A stretch of DNA of 64,000 nt from Raphanus sativus (taxonomy: Eukaryota; Streptophyta; Magnoliopsida; Brassicales; Brassicaceae): NCBI RefSeq assembly GCF_000801105.2, contig NC_079519.1, forward strand, positions 1,052,668 to 1,116,667. The letters run 5' to 3'. A model generated the notes under the pieces. The model did no database searches. It was not told where the DNA came from and worked only from the letters and a program-made list of their open reading frames with translations. The position numbers were made by a program, and so were the translations under genes. Shown one piece after another: positions 35,088 through 45,691 of the stretch (position 1 is its first letter; every line of letters begins with the position of its first letter).

Positions 35088-38000
35088 ATGGCAACTTCTA
35101 GCTCGGAGCGAGTCCCGAGAACACCGGTTACTACCGGATTTGATGAACAATGGATTAAAAGGAGGGATAAAACTGCTCTATTAATGGAGAAGGACGAGTT
35201 GTTTTCCAAGTATGAGGAGTGGCTTCAAACAATGAATCCGACCTATCACATAGTATAGATCTATTTGCATATGTTTCCACCTTAGCTGAAGTCAAGAAAC
35301 TAGAAAGGAATTTGAATAAAGATGTTGGGGTTGCTAAAGAGTGTGTCTCTAGTCTAGATAAGACTGTGCACGAGATTCATGCAGAATGTGCCGAGACAAA
35401 AATTTCTGGTGGCAGGAAAAAATTTAAAACTCATATTGAGGATGCTCTGAAAAAATTTACAGATGCCGAAGGAAAAATTCAAACTGCTGAAGCTCTACAA
35501 GCAGAAACTAACCAGTATCAAAAGATTGCAGAGAGAAAATTGAAAAAAATTTGAAAGCCACGAAGATTATTTTGCTTGGCGTCTTATATTTCTCAAAGAG
35601 AAAGAACTGCTTTTTGCTGAAGGAAAAGTTGCCAACAAGGATTTTGAGTTGTTTCAGAAGGTCTTAGCAAATCAAGAGTTTATGCTGAAAAAAAAGAAAT
35701 TACGATGTGGAAGCTGAGTTGGAAAACAAATGCAAATCAGTGGAATTTAAAATTGAGAGCAAGAGGGAAGAAGTAGTTGGTGAAAAGGAAGATGACTTGC
35801 ATGATGCAGAGAGGAAGGTTCTCTCTGAGAAGAAGAACCTAAACCGGGCAAAGGAAGCTATGGAAAAACGAGAGAGAGTAATCTTAGAAGCTTCTTTGAA
35901 TGGAGAAAGCCTACAAGAGGAGCTAAAGCGAGCGAACATGGAGTTAGCTTCACAGGCCAGAGGGATTGAAGAGTTAAGGCTTAAGCTTAGGGAAAGATAC
36001 GAGGAGATTGCTGCTATGCAGTCATATTTGTTTCTCAGAGAACGAGAGCCAGATCAAATACGTGTTGAGATTTCAATCAAAGATTTTGAGGTTTCTGTGG
36101 CTGTGTCTGAATTTGACAAAAAGTCACAGTGCTTGAGCCAAGCCAACAAGATTGTCAAGAGACAAGAAGATGAGATATATGCACTTCAGAGAGCACTCAA
36201 GGAGAAGGAAGAAGAGATAGAGTTTTCTGTAGCGGCAAAGAGACTTGAGCAGGAAAGGCTCAGAGAAACAGATGCCAACTTGAAAAAACAAACAGAAGAT
36301 TGGTTAGTAACTCAGGATGAAGTGAGTAAGCTTCCGGAGGAAACAATGAAATTCTTAGGAGAAGCTAATGAAACCATGGGAAACTTCAGAAGAGTGAAGA
36401 AGCTGATCACTGATGAGAGATTCGAGATTGTTTATTTAAGGGAAGCTTTGTTATCTTCAAAAGAGCAAATGACAGAAAAGGAACTATTAGTAGAAAAACA
36501 ATTGGAGGAACAGAGGAGAAGTATGTTGTTGTATATGCAAAGCTTGAGAGATGCATGCACTGAAGTAGAAAGTGAGAGAGTAAAGCTCAGAGTGGCTGAG
36601 GCTAAGAACTTTGAACATGACTTGGAAGTTCAATCAGAAGCATTGACAGTGAAAGAAGACGACATAACAGAGATGTCTTATAATCTTGAAGAGAAGGCAG
36701 AGGAAGAAGAGAATAAGATGGCTCAGAGGATACTAAGAGACCATGGATATGAACGATCCATTTTCCCAATCTTCTATCAATATTTCTTCCACGACAATTC
36801 TAGCTTGCGAATGGCACTAGCAAATTATGACAAAGAATGCAAGGTGTGTACAAGACCTTTCAAGATGTTTACGTGGCAATCTGGTCGGACTGTTAGATAC
36901 AAGAAAACAGAAATGTTTCAGTCATTAGCCAAGTTGAAGAACATATGCCAAGTTTGTCAGTTGAATCTTGAGTATGGTCTTTCAGTTCAGGACAGAGACA
37001 CGACACTCAACATTACTACTCGTGAAGAGAAGTATAAATGTTTGAGTGCCATAGAGGAAAATATCAGTACTAAGATAACTCGTGTGGAGAATGAGAAGGA
37101 TCGTCTTAGAGAATTATACTCAGATCTGCAACAGTTTCATATGAGTCTAGAAGACAAGAGAAAACGCAACTGAAAAAAATGAAGCCTTGAAGTGTGAGAC
37201 AAGCGAATTATCCATTCTAGAGTTTAACCCCAAGGAGGAGTTATATGATTTGAGGGGTCAAAAGCCTAAACTTATGGTTGAAGCAGATAGATTGACGGAG
37301 GAGAAAAGTAATTTTGTTAACATGATCGTGGGAACACATTGATGTAAAAGAGGAAGATTTACGAAAGGAGGCAGAGTACACTACTCATCAAAGGGAGGCT
37401 TTCTCAATGTATCTCAAAGAGGAACGTGATAACATCCAGGAGGAAAGGGATGCATTAAGGAATCAGTACGTAAACGGTGTGAAAGCACTAAACCGAGAGC
37501 ATGAAGAATTCATGGTGGAGGAACATTCAGAGTGGTTTAGCAAGACACAGCGTGAACGTGAACGAGCTGAACTATTGTTGGGAATTCAGACGCATAAGAC
37601 AGAGCTGGAGTATTGCATTGAAGAATTTGAAAGTTATTTGACGGAGAGAGAGAAGAAGTTGGAAGAGGAGCGTATACAGTCTATCAAGGATTCAACAAAG
37701 AAGAAATTAAAACATGTCCAAGTGGAACTAAAGGGGATGGGTTCCAAGAGGCTGGAAATCAAATTTGACTGTAAAAGTAGGGAGAAAAAATGGGCTGATT
37801 TGAATCTGGTTGAAGAACTAAAGATTCTAAGAGAAAAGCTAGAGAGGCGAAGGCATATGCTTCTATATGAAAGAGAAGATCTTCAACATGAGATTGAAGA
37901 ACTTATGAAGTTAGAGAATCTGAAAGTTGCTTTAGATGATATGTACATGGCTAAAATACAGCTCTCCAATTTAGAGCATAGCTGGGAAAAGGTTTCTCAA

Positions 38001-38340
38001 CAGAAACCTAAGGTTGTTACACGAGATAATGAAGTAAAGCTACGTTCAGGAGTCAGCACTGTGAGTAACATAGAATATGGATATAACTCTTTCACGGAAA
38101 AACTAAACTGCGCCGATGGCGTAAATCTTTCATCTCTTGCTCCACTTTCATGGATAAAGAAATTTCAGTTTACAAAGGAATGTGTTAAGATTGAGCAAGT
38201 AGAAGCGGAATATATTCCCGGACACGAACAAAGGGCATACACTTTAACGGAGCCTCTGGTAAGGATCAATATTATAGAGATGAGAGATCACATAGGAGTT
38301 CAAGATGTGTTGAAAGAAGATTTCAAGCTTAAGGGAGAGA
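35088..38340 (+). pseudogene. Chimeric captured gene: CRWN4-like with MRC/PII1-like and MAC5-like inserts
   Basis: Intron-free composite. The frame starts at the ATG at 35088 (ATSSSERVPRTP) and follows a CRWN4/LINC4-type lamina protein through frameshifts near 35200, 35550-35706 and 37173-37400. Markers are ECVSSLDKTVHEIHAECAET, AEALQAETNQYQKIAERKLK, and later EERDALRNQYVNGVKALNRE and ENLKVALDDMYMAKIQLSN. A large middle piece of CRWN4 is missing. At about 35800-36613 a different coiled-coil protein is inserted (GEANETMGNFRRVKKLITDE, ESERVKLRVAEAKNF), like the chloroplast MRC/PII1 family. At 36718-37015 the N-terminal zinc region of a MAC5/RBM22-type splicing factor is inserted (ANYDKECKVCTRPFKMF), with some zinc Cys lost. 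CRWN4 resumes at 37016. Not a functional gene as it stands; donor names are from memory. Confidence 0.82.
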
Positions 38341-38341
38341 A

Positions 38342-38654
38342 TGTTGGAATAAGCTTGAAAATAACTTGGAGTGCAAGTTACCTAATTCTATTGAGTTATA
38401 GAATAGGAAAATATCTATTTGTGATTCCTAATGAGTTTAGGAAATATTGAGTTATATATAAGGAGATGCATATGATGTTGAATAACTTATGAGTTGTGAG
38501 AGATTGTGAGAGCTTAAGGTTTTTGAGAAAGTTTTCCTTAAGAATTTTGTGAGTTGTGTGTTTGAGGTTTTGAGATAGTTTCCTCAAAGATTAATAAGAA
38601 GAGTTTCTTATTTTGAGTTATTATCTTGTGTGTTCTTGAGATTGAGGTTCTATA
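38342..38654 (+). repeat. 3' LTR of the copia-like element
   Basis: 313 bp, preceded by the purine tract and followed by the ATTTG duplication. Confidence 0.9.
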
Positions 38655-38812
38655 ATTTGTAATTCTTTTAAATTCTAAATATCGTTACATAGTTTTGAAC
38701 CTGTAAAAATTATACTATAATCTATATTGTATAGTTTAATATTACATAATATAATTTAATATTAAATAATGTTACATACTTTTTAGATTTTGAAATTTGG
38801 GTTAGGGTTCAT

Positions 38813-39360
38813 ATTTGGATTAGTGTTTAGTGATTAGAGTTAGGGTTTAGTATCTAGAAGGTGAGGGGTTTGGTTGAGGTCAACATTAACCTCTTTCATG
38901 CAATCATATACATTTCATAATTTCACCAATATGCACTATATTATTTATTTTGTTCCATTTTTTTGGGTTTAGGGTTAATATTTCGGTTTAGAGTTTATAT
39001 TTAGGAAAGAGTTTAGTGATTAGATTTTAGGGGTTAATATTTAGAAGGTGAGGGGTATGGTTGGAGTCAACATAATTTTTTCCATGCAATCATACATATT
39101 TCATAATTTCACCAAATATACACTATGTTATTTATTTTGTTATATTTTATTTGGGTTTAACCAGTACGAGCTGACCCAGTGGTTATTACTTGAGGAGGGA
39201 GTTTCGGCCCCAATATGGAAAACCACCTGGGTTCAGTTCGCATTGGCCACCAGAACACTCAGATTCTCTCTCCGGAAAAATGGAGGGGGGGGATGGGTCA
39301 CCCACACACTACCATTTTTTTATTTTTATGATTTATATTTGGGTTTAAGCTTTACTGATT
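38813..39360. repeat. About 184-bp tandem repeat, two copies plus a split third
   Basis: A unit with TTTAGTGATTAGA, then TAGAAGGTGAGGGG, CATGCAATCATA and TTCATAATTTCACCAA occurs from about 38827 and again from about 39011. The start of a third copy (GGGTTTAAGC then CTGATTAGAG) is cut by the SINE at 39161-39336. GGTTTAGGG-like stretches give it a telomere-like look. Confidence 0.65.
39161..39336 (+). mobile_element. tRNA-derived SINE
   Basis: The 176-bp body is flanked by a perfect 12-bp duplication ATTTGGGTTTAA (39149-39160 and 39337-39348). It has a perfect pol III A box TGACCCAGTGG (39172-39182) and a B box GGTTCAGTTCG (39230-39240, 9 of 11 to consensus) 47 nt later. The 3' end is T-rich rather than poly(A). 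The family cannot be named without a library. Confidence 0.78.
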
Positions 39361-40074
39361 AGAGTTTTGAATTGAATATATAGGGATTGGGGTGGAGCTG
39401 AGATAAGATCTAGTATGTATAGATTAAAGTTAGGCTATGTTTAGTATTTAGTGATTTAGATAGGGTTATAATCCTATATTACTTTGATGATATAGAATAG
39501 AACACTCAGTACATATAAATGTGATCAATAAAGTTATAAGTGGATAACTTCTTCTTCTTTTATTTAGAATTAATTTTCAGGTATTATTGATCTTGTATTC
39601 TCTTAACGACATTTACCTGATACTTTTAATGAACAAGGATAAAACTGGATGTTTTGAAACACAAATGTTAGAAATTACATTATGTTAAAATTACATTTAC
39701 CTAATTTGTTGCTGCAATATGGCTAATTCACGAATAAACCCTTTACGAAACTAGGTTTTGGAAAATCAGTTTTTTTTTAAAAAAATAATTCATGGTTCAA
39801 CCAATTTGACCTAACTATCCAATAACACGAAAACAAATTGTTTTTTTGTTTGTTTCAAAAGCACCATTATGAATGTTTCACTCCGTTAATGATGATTTTG
39901 TTTCATATTATGGACTCACTGTAATATGATTCCTGTATATTTATTACCTAAACACATAAAAATTCATAGAATGATATCTAACTTTTCATCCACACCACAC
40001 TCACTAGTTATATGTATTACTATATTTTACTTCAAAATGGTGTAACATCAAGATTTTACTCCAATGTATTATTC

Positions 40075-40199
40075 CAGGAGTGGATCTAGAACTGAATTTA
40101 GATGGGGGCACAAAAAAAATTCTCACAGCATTTTTTTTTCACTGGGGGCACTTCATATGGGCACATGCCCCCGTACGTTAAGCCTTGCGTCCGCCACTG
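40075..40199. mobile_element. hAT-type MITE with 8-bp target duplication
   Basis: 125 bp, starting CAGGAGTGGATC and ending GTCCGCCACTG, so the ends are imperfect inverted repeats (CAGTGGCGGAC on the other strand). The 8-bp duplication TATTATTC is at 40067-40074 and 40200-40207. An 8-bp duplication and CAG-GGCGGA-like termini are typical of hAT (Tip100-like) elements. It also contains GGGGGCAC / GTGCCCCC-like internal inverted motifs. Non-coding. Confidence 0.8.
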
Positions 40200-40426
40200 T
40201 ATTATTCTATTTTTACTCCAAAAATAATATTTTAAATTATAATATTTTATTTTATTAATAATTGTTAATAATACCTTATATTTTAAAAAATTTACCTATT
40301 AACCCTAACTATTTTATGTTTACAAAAATTCTTTAAAATATAATATCTTTGAATCAAACATTTATTATTAAAGATACAGAAATCATAAACATAAAATAAA
40401 AGACAATATATAAGTTAGTTCAATAA

Positions 40427-40474
40427 TGAACATTATAATATTTTTTTTTTTTAAATTGAACATTATAATATTTT
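40427..40474. repeat. Micro-insertion flanked by 18-bp direct repeat
   Basis: TGAACATTATAATATTTT at 40427-40444 and 40457-40474, identical; the 12 nt between are eight T followed by AAAT. Confidence 0.6.
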
Positions 40475-41131
40475 CCCCACAAATGATCAATTAATGTATT
40501 GCGTAATAAAAAATGAACTTCTTTATCTTTGATATTCTTAAATCAAGCATTACAATAGTTTTGTTTTGTGATTTGAATTCCATACAAAATCCAAATGTCT
40601 GTACATATATTGAATTACTCAACAAATGCAAATAATATCAAAGCAAAATCCTGAGAAGATCAACATGCTCTTTCTCAATCTTCTCCGGTCTTAGCGGATC
40701 TGGAAACGAATTGCCGGGTTATTAAATCATTTGTTTTATGTTATCTTTATTTTATATTATTTATTTTTTAATTATGTTATGCATTTTATCTAAAATTATT
40801 CAGTAATGGAAATCTTGTTTTCATGTTATTGTATCATCTTTAACATAAAAATTATTTAAGTAAAAAATAAAAACATTAAAAATTTAAAAGACTATTTCAT
40901 AAATAAATAAATAAAATTAAACTCCATTTATGGAGTAAAATGCATTTTTCCTATCGATTAATAATTTCCTTTTTTTAATCATTTGACTGTGGAATTGCTG
41001 TGCGGTCCCTTAACTGCTGAATCTGGAACATTATTGGCTTAGGAATCAATATATCACGTATTAGTAACCTACTTGGAGGATTTAATAGTTAATTAAAGTA
41101 ACATGTATATGAAAATGAATATACACCGGTC

Positions 41132-41188
41132 AATGATGCTTGGTCTTTCAAAAAGAAGAGGGAGAAAAAAAAAATGATGCTTGGTCTT
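41132..41188. repeat. Micro-insertion flanked by 16-bp direct repeat
   Basis: AATGATGCTTGGTCTT at 41132-41147 and 41173-41188, identical; the 25 nt between are purine-rich and end in A8. Confidence 0.6.
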
Positions 41189-41330
41189 AAGCCTTGAGTT
41201 GCAATCACGTCCGAGTCCGAGCTAACGTAATTGATTTCTTCTACTCTTCTTATTTGAATCAGTTAGTAGCATTCCAGTAATCTACACGTCGAGTTTCCTG
41301 TGAATATATATTTATTAACGTACAATGCGT

Positions 41331-41407
41331 AGTTGATAAATAGTTTGTTTTTTTAGTTGATAAATAGTTTGTATTTACCAAAAAAAAGTAGTTGATAAAT
41401 AGTTTGT
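41331..41407. repeat. Double micro-insertion: three copies of an 18-bp repeat
   Basis: AGTTGATAAATAGTTTGT occurs at 41331-41348, 41355-41372 and 41390-41407. The first gap is six T; the second is ATTTACC followed by A8 and GT. It looks like two successive insertions, in opposite orientation, at one site. Confidence 0.65.
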
Positions 41408-41949
41408 TATCTACTGGATTCCCTGAATTAGTAATTTTATTTACAAAAACTTTCATCGTCTACATAACCAGTTTTAATTAATTATTCACGAACACGCATT
41501 CTAAGTTTCTAACATATACACAATTTTATGGCAGACGACTTACTGCGGAATTAAAACTAGAATATTTAAACATTGGGATGGACAGTGCAACCACCATCAT
41601 AAACATCTATATGAAATTACATGCTAATAAAAACTGATTTTTAAACTCTGTGTAGAACCATTGACCAAGACTTGTAACTTAAAGAAGATTACAGTAGAAT
41701 ACAATCATTAATCTTTTGGTTATAAATGATATCAAATCAAAGACACTACCATCACAATTAGTTAAATACTTAAATTATATGGCATAAATTTGGTTACTTG
41801 GAGGACATCAATAAACCATTAAAGCAGTCAATGATTAAAAAAAGGAAACAGTTAGATTTTCATTGTCAACAGTAATTTAAATGTTGTACAAAGAACGTAT
41901 GATATAAATTTAATTTATTGAGATAACAAATAGAGTCGAATAGATGATA

Positions 41950-42208
41950 CTCTATCTATTTCTTGAATAAATATCATTTTGACATTTTTTACACATATTA
42001 AAAAGTGATAAAAATATATGTAAATTGTTATTAATTACATTTCTCTGATTAATAGTATTTGAGATAAATAAAATTATTTATAAAATTAATTCAATTTGCA
42101 ATTAATTTTTAGCTGAAAGTAAGTATAATTTGCAAATTATAAAGTGATCATTTTTGTATAACAAAAAGAAAATCTAAAATGATATTTATTATGAAACAGA
42201 GGGAAAAG
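41950..42208. mobile_element. Stowaway-like MITE (Tc1/mariner type)
   Basis: About 259 bp between TA dinucleotides (41948-41949 and 42209-42210). The ends are inverted repeats of about 30 bp: the left reads CTCTATCTATTTCTTGAATA and the right, inverted, CTTTTCCCTCTGTTTCATAA, both continuing into AATATCATTTT. CTCCCTC(C/T)GTTTC-like ends and a TA target are Stowaway features. Non-coding. Confidence 0.7.
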
Positions 42209-42937
42209 TATCGTTTAACATAGTGTATTTCATAAAATTTAATTATGGGTTAGTGTAAAGTGACTTCGGGTGAGACTAGTTATAAGGTCAAGGCGTTAAT
42301 TCTTAATTCTCATATACCGCAGAATTTCTTGAGCATTCACATAAAAATGATATCACTGAGACTTACTTGATTAGTGTAATTTTAAGAAGAAAGGAAAACA
42401 AGTTTGATCACTTTTAACATCTATGATAAACGAGTTTACTAATCAACTATCTTTACAAAATTACAATAAATAACCATGTTGCAAAATGTCAATTAAGTAT
42501 ATGTACCTTTCAAATAAACTGTAACCACAATATTTTGAATAACAATCAAACCTGAGTTATCAAAAATAATTATAATATATGAAATACCGTTAAATTACTT
42601 TTGAGTTTTTTTCTATTTTATATATTTTACTAATTGTTAACTACATATTAATTCAATGTTTTCTCAGCAAAAGTATCACCAAATTTTTTTAAAATGAATT
42701 CTGTCAGATATTCGGAAGGGACATGATTTTGTTTTTTCTTGACATAGAAAAATATTGAGAATATACATCTTTGTTTAAACATATATCATAATGATTCAAT
42801 TAAATTTATATTTTTTAAAAATAGTTTTAGTTAAATTTAAATTTAAAGATCATGCAATAAGAGATGCATTTTTTTGTCACAAAAATAATTAGAGATATAT
42901 ACAAACGCTGGTTTTGAAAAAGAAGAAGTTTACTGAT

Positions 42938-43254
42938 ATTTTAAAAGAACAATACTTAGATTCACCCCTGAGTGAACTTCTTAAATTCAAATCTAGAGTT
43001 TAGAGTATAGGGTTTGGGTTTAGGGCTTAGGATTTGGGTTTAGGATATAGAGTTTAAGTTTAGGATTACGGTTTGAATTTAGAATTTAGTTTACGGTATT
43101 AATTTTGTTAAAATTGACACTTAAAAGATTTTTTGGCTTTTAGAAAATGTATTTAATATTTTTTGTCATTAATCCTACGTGGCGATTTGATTGGTTAATA
43201 GAAATGAACTAAGTTTACCTCAGGGGTGAAACTAAGTATAGTTCATTTTAAAAT
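42938..43254. mobile_element. MITE with about 45-bp TIRs (TTCACCCCTGAG)
   Basis: Left end ATACTTAGATTCACCCCTGA and right end (inverted) ATACTTAGTTTCACCCCTGA, with imperfect extension outward to the ends given. The interior holds GGGTTTAGG-like telomere-type stretches. The long TIRs suggest a Mutator-like origin; I could not settle a target duplication. Confidence 0.6.
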
Positions 43255-43529
43255 TGTTGTTTATATACGATTTGAGGTTTATAACATAGTAATATTAACT
43301 ATTGCCACCATCGTGTTATAAGTCATGTTCGAAATTCGATAATATATGTGTAAGTTGTAGACTATCGTTTTGAATACTCAAATAACACTTGAAATTTTTT
43401 TTTTTTTTTTTGTAAAACGGTTTTCTAACTTGAAAATATTTTGAAAAGAGAAACTATTGATTGGTTGATAAAGTCACGTCAGAACTAATGAATATTTGAA
43501 AGTTCGAACCAATTTATCCATGTCTCTCC

Positions 43530-43800
43530 ATAATATATCACTCTTATAAACACAAATAGATATAAATCGAAGATAAAAAAACAAACCAATCAATGAAAAT
43601 AGTAGATCGTTAACACGTTAACACATTAAGTTTGTAACTACAATATGAATTCTAAAACTAATTCAGACTTGATTTTAATCTAATTAGTTAACCTATATAT
43701 CACTCTTATAAACACAAATAGATATAGATCGAAGATTAAAAAAAAACAAACCAATCAATTTTAACACATTAAGTTTGTAACTATAATATATATTTATTTA
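43530..43800. repeat. Tandem duplication upstream of BAHD gene
   Basis: TATCACTCTTATAAACACAA, AAACAAACCAATCAAT and TAACACATTAAGTTTGTAAC occur in the same order at about 43545-43645 and 43698-43790, with small differences. It places two copies of the same segment 200-450 bp upstream of the BAHD start. Confidence 0.65.
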
Positions 43801-43906
43801 TATGTACTACTATTTCTTAAAAAAAATAGTAGTAACTTATCATTTCAAATAAATAAATCAACCCAAAAGTTGGAAAGTTTCACCTATTTTTCTCCTAAAC
43901 TCTGTT

Positions 43907-43912
43907 TATAAA
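43907..43912 (+). promoter_or_regulatory. TATA box of BAHD gene
   Basis: TATAAA, 78 bp before the start codon, followed by CT-rich sequence and A/C-rich leader; the spacing fits a transcription start near 43937-43940. Confidence 0.6.
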
Positions 43913-43989
43913 TTCTCTCTTGTTTACAGCATCTTCCAACAGCCCACATACCACAACATTATTCATTTCATCTCCTAAAACAACAACCA

Positions 43990-45691
43990 ATGGGAGAAGC
44001 TACGGAGCAAGCAAGTGGCTTTCACGTGACCACCACTAGGAAGCAGCTCATCACGGCGGCTCTTCCTCTCCAGGACCACTGGCTCCCTCTCTCAAACCTC
44101 GACCTCCTCCTTCCTCCTCTCAACGTCAGCGTTTGCTTCTGCTACAAGAAACCATCTAACATCACTATGGCTCATGAAACCCTAAAGACTGCTTTGGCCG
44201 AGACTCTCGTCTCCTACTACGCTTTTGCTGGCGAGATCGTCACCAATCCCACCGGAGAACCGGAGATTCTCTGTAACAACCGCGGCGTAGATTTCGTGGA
44301 GGCCGGTGCTGACGTGGACCTCCGAGAGCTTAACCTATATGATCCTGATGAAAGTATTGCCAGGCTTGTTCCCATCAAGAAGCATGGAGTCATAGCGATT
44401 CAGGTAACAGTTTTCAGCTTAAGACAGTAATAGTTCATTATAACAACCAGTGGCCATCTAAAATTATCTATAAATTCTATTTGAAAAATTTGGAGATATA
44501 TTTAACGAAGTAATAATGTAGTTTAAAAATTAATGACTTCATCTATGAATGTTTAATATTTTTTTGAAATTATAAGCACTAAACTTAGTAATATGTTTAA
44601 AATTTTAAAATGTTAACTTATATACCTATTTATTTTTCTTTTTCAAGATTAATTAGGATTCTATTTGACCATTTGCACATGCTAAAAGAGGATAATGGCG
44701 ACAACAACGTAACTTTGTGTTTTTCTCGTTGTGTAAACAGGTGACGCAACTGAAATGTGGGAGCATAGTTGTCGGATGTACATTTGATCATCGTGTAGCG
44801 GATGCGTATTCCATGAACATGTTCCTAATATCATGGGCCGAGATCTCTCGATCCGACGTACCAATCTCTTGTGTACCATCGTTTCGAAGATCTCTACTAA
44901 ACCCTAGACGACCTTTGATCATCGATTCATCTATAGACCAGATATATATGCCTGTCACGTCCTTGACCCCTCCGCAAGAAACCACCGATCCAGACAGTAT
45001 CCTCGCGAGCCGTCTCTATTACATCAAAGCGGATGCACTAGACGAGCTTCAAACCCTAGCTAGTGGATCAAAGACTACACTCAAAAGGACCAAACTTGAA
45101 GCGTTCAGCGCGTTTCTGTGGAAACTCGTGGCGAAACATGCGGCAAAAGATCCAGTTCCGACCAAGAACTCGAAACTAGGGATCGTTGTTGACGGAAGGA
45201 GGAGACTTATGGAGCAAGAAAACAATACTTACTTCGGAAACGTTCTCTCAATCCCATTTGGTGGCCAAAAGATCGATGACTTGATCAACAAGTCATTATC
45301 TTGGGTGGCAGATGAGGTTCACAAGTTCTTGGAGAGTTCAGTGACCAAAGAACATTTCTTGAACTTGATCGATTGGGTTGAGACTCGGCGTCCAATACCT
45401 GCGGTTTCAAGAATCTACAGCACTGGCTCAGACGACGGACCGGCCTTTGTGGTTTCTTCCGGGAGGGGATTTCCGGTGAACCAAGTGGATTTTGGGTGGG
45501 GGTCGCCGGTGTTCGGATCTTATCATTTCCCATGGGGAGGTAATGCTGGATATGTGATGCCTATGCCAAGCTCGGTGGACGACAAAGACTGGATGGTTTA
45601 CTTGCACCTTACGAAAGGGCAGTTGAAGTTTATTGAAGAAGAGGCATCTCATGTGCTTAAACCCGTTGACAATAATTACCTCAAGATTTAA
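43990..45691 (+). CDS. BAHD (HXXXD-type) acyltransferase
   Basis: Cytosolic acyl-CoA-dependent transferase that esterifies or amidates a specialised metabolite. Two exons, 43990-44403 and 44741-45691; 454 aa, normal for the family, with a single GT-AG intron at the usual BAHD position. The catalytic motif HRVAD lies at residues 155-159 ([13 protein letters not shown]) and the structural motif DFGWG at about 388-392 ([12 protein letters not shown]). The N-terminus has [20 protein letters not shown], typical of the hydroxycinnamoyl-type branch. It corresponds to At1g78990 as I remember it. The acceptor is unknown. It lies close to two triterpene cyclases, so an acylated triterpene is one candidate product; a phenylpropanoid is equally possible. 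Confidence 0.94.

Larger units (their letters stand above)
34703..38654 (+). mobile_element. Non-autonomous copia-like LTR element carrying captured host cDNAs
   Basis: Complete insertion: LTRs 34703-35016 and 38342-38654 (314 and 313 bp), with a perfect 5-bp target duplication ATTTG (34698-34702 and 38655-38659). The site after the left LTR, TGGTATCAAAGC (35019-35030), fits initiator Met-tRNA with one mismatch, and AAGGGAGAGAA before the right LTR is the purine tract. LTRs begin TG but end TA, a non-canonical border. They differ by four substitutions and one indel (about 1.3 percent). The internal 3.3 kb has no gag, protease, reverse transcriptase or integrase. It consists of pieces of at least three host genes without introns, so mobilisation needed enzymes supplied in trans. 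Confidence 0.92.
38655..43989. other. Gene-free region with small transposons
   Basis: About 5.3 kb of AT-rich DNA between the copia-like element and the BAHD gene. It holds a tandem repeat, a SINE, three MITEs and several micro-insertions, listed separately. No protein gene or structural RNA is supported. The last 100 bp are the BAHD promoter and leader. Confidence 0.6.

Noticed and set aside
38813..43070. GGTTTAGGG-type stretches taken as interstitial telomere
   Set aside because: The units are degenerate and embedded in a 184-bp tandem repeat and in a MITE. There is no regular TTTAGGG array.
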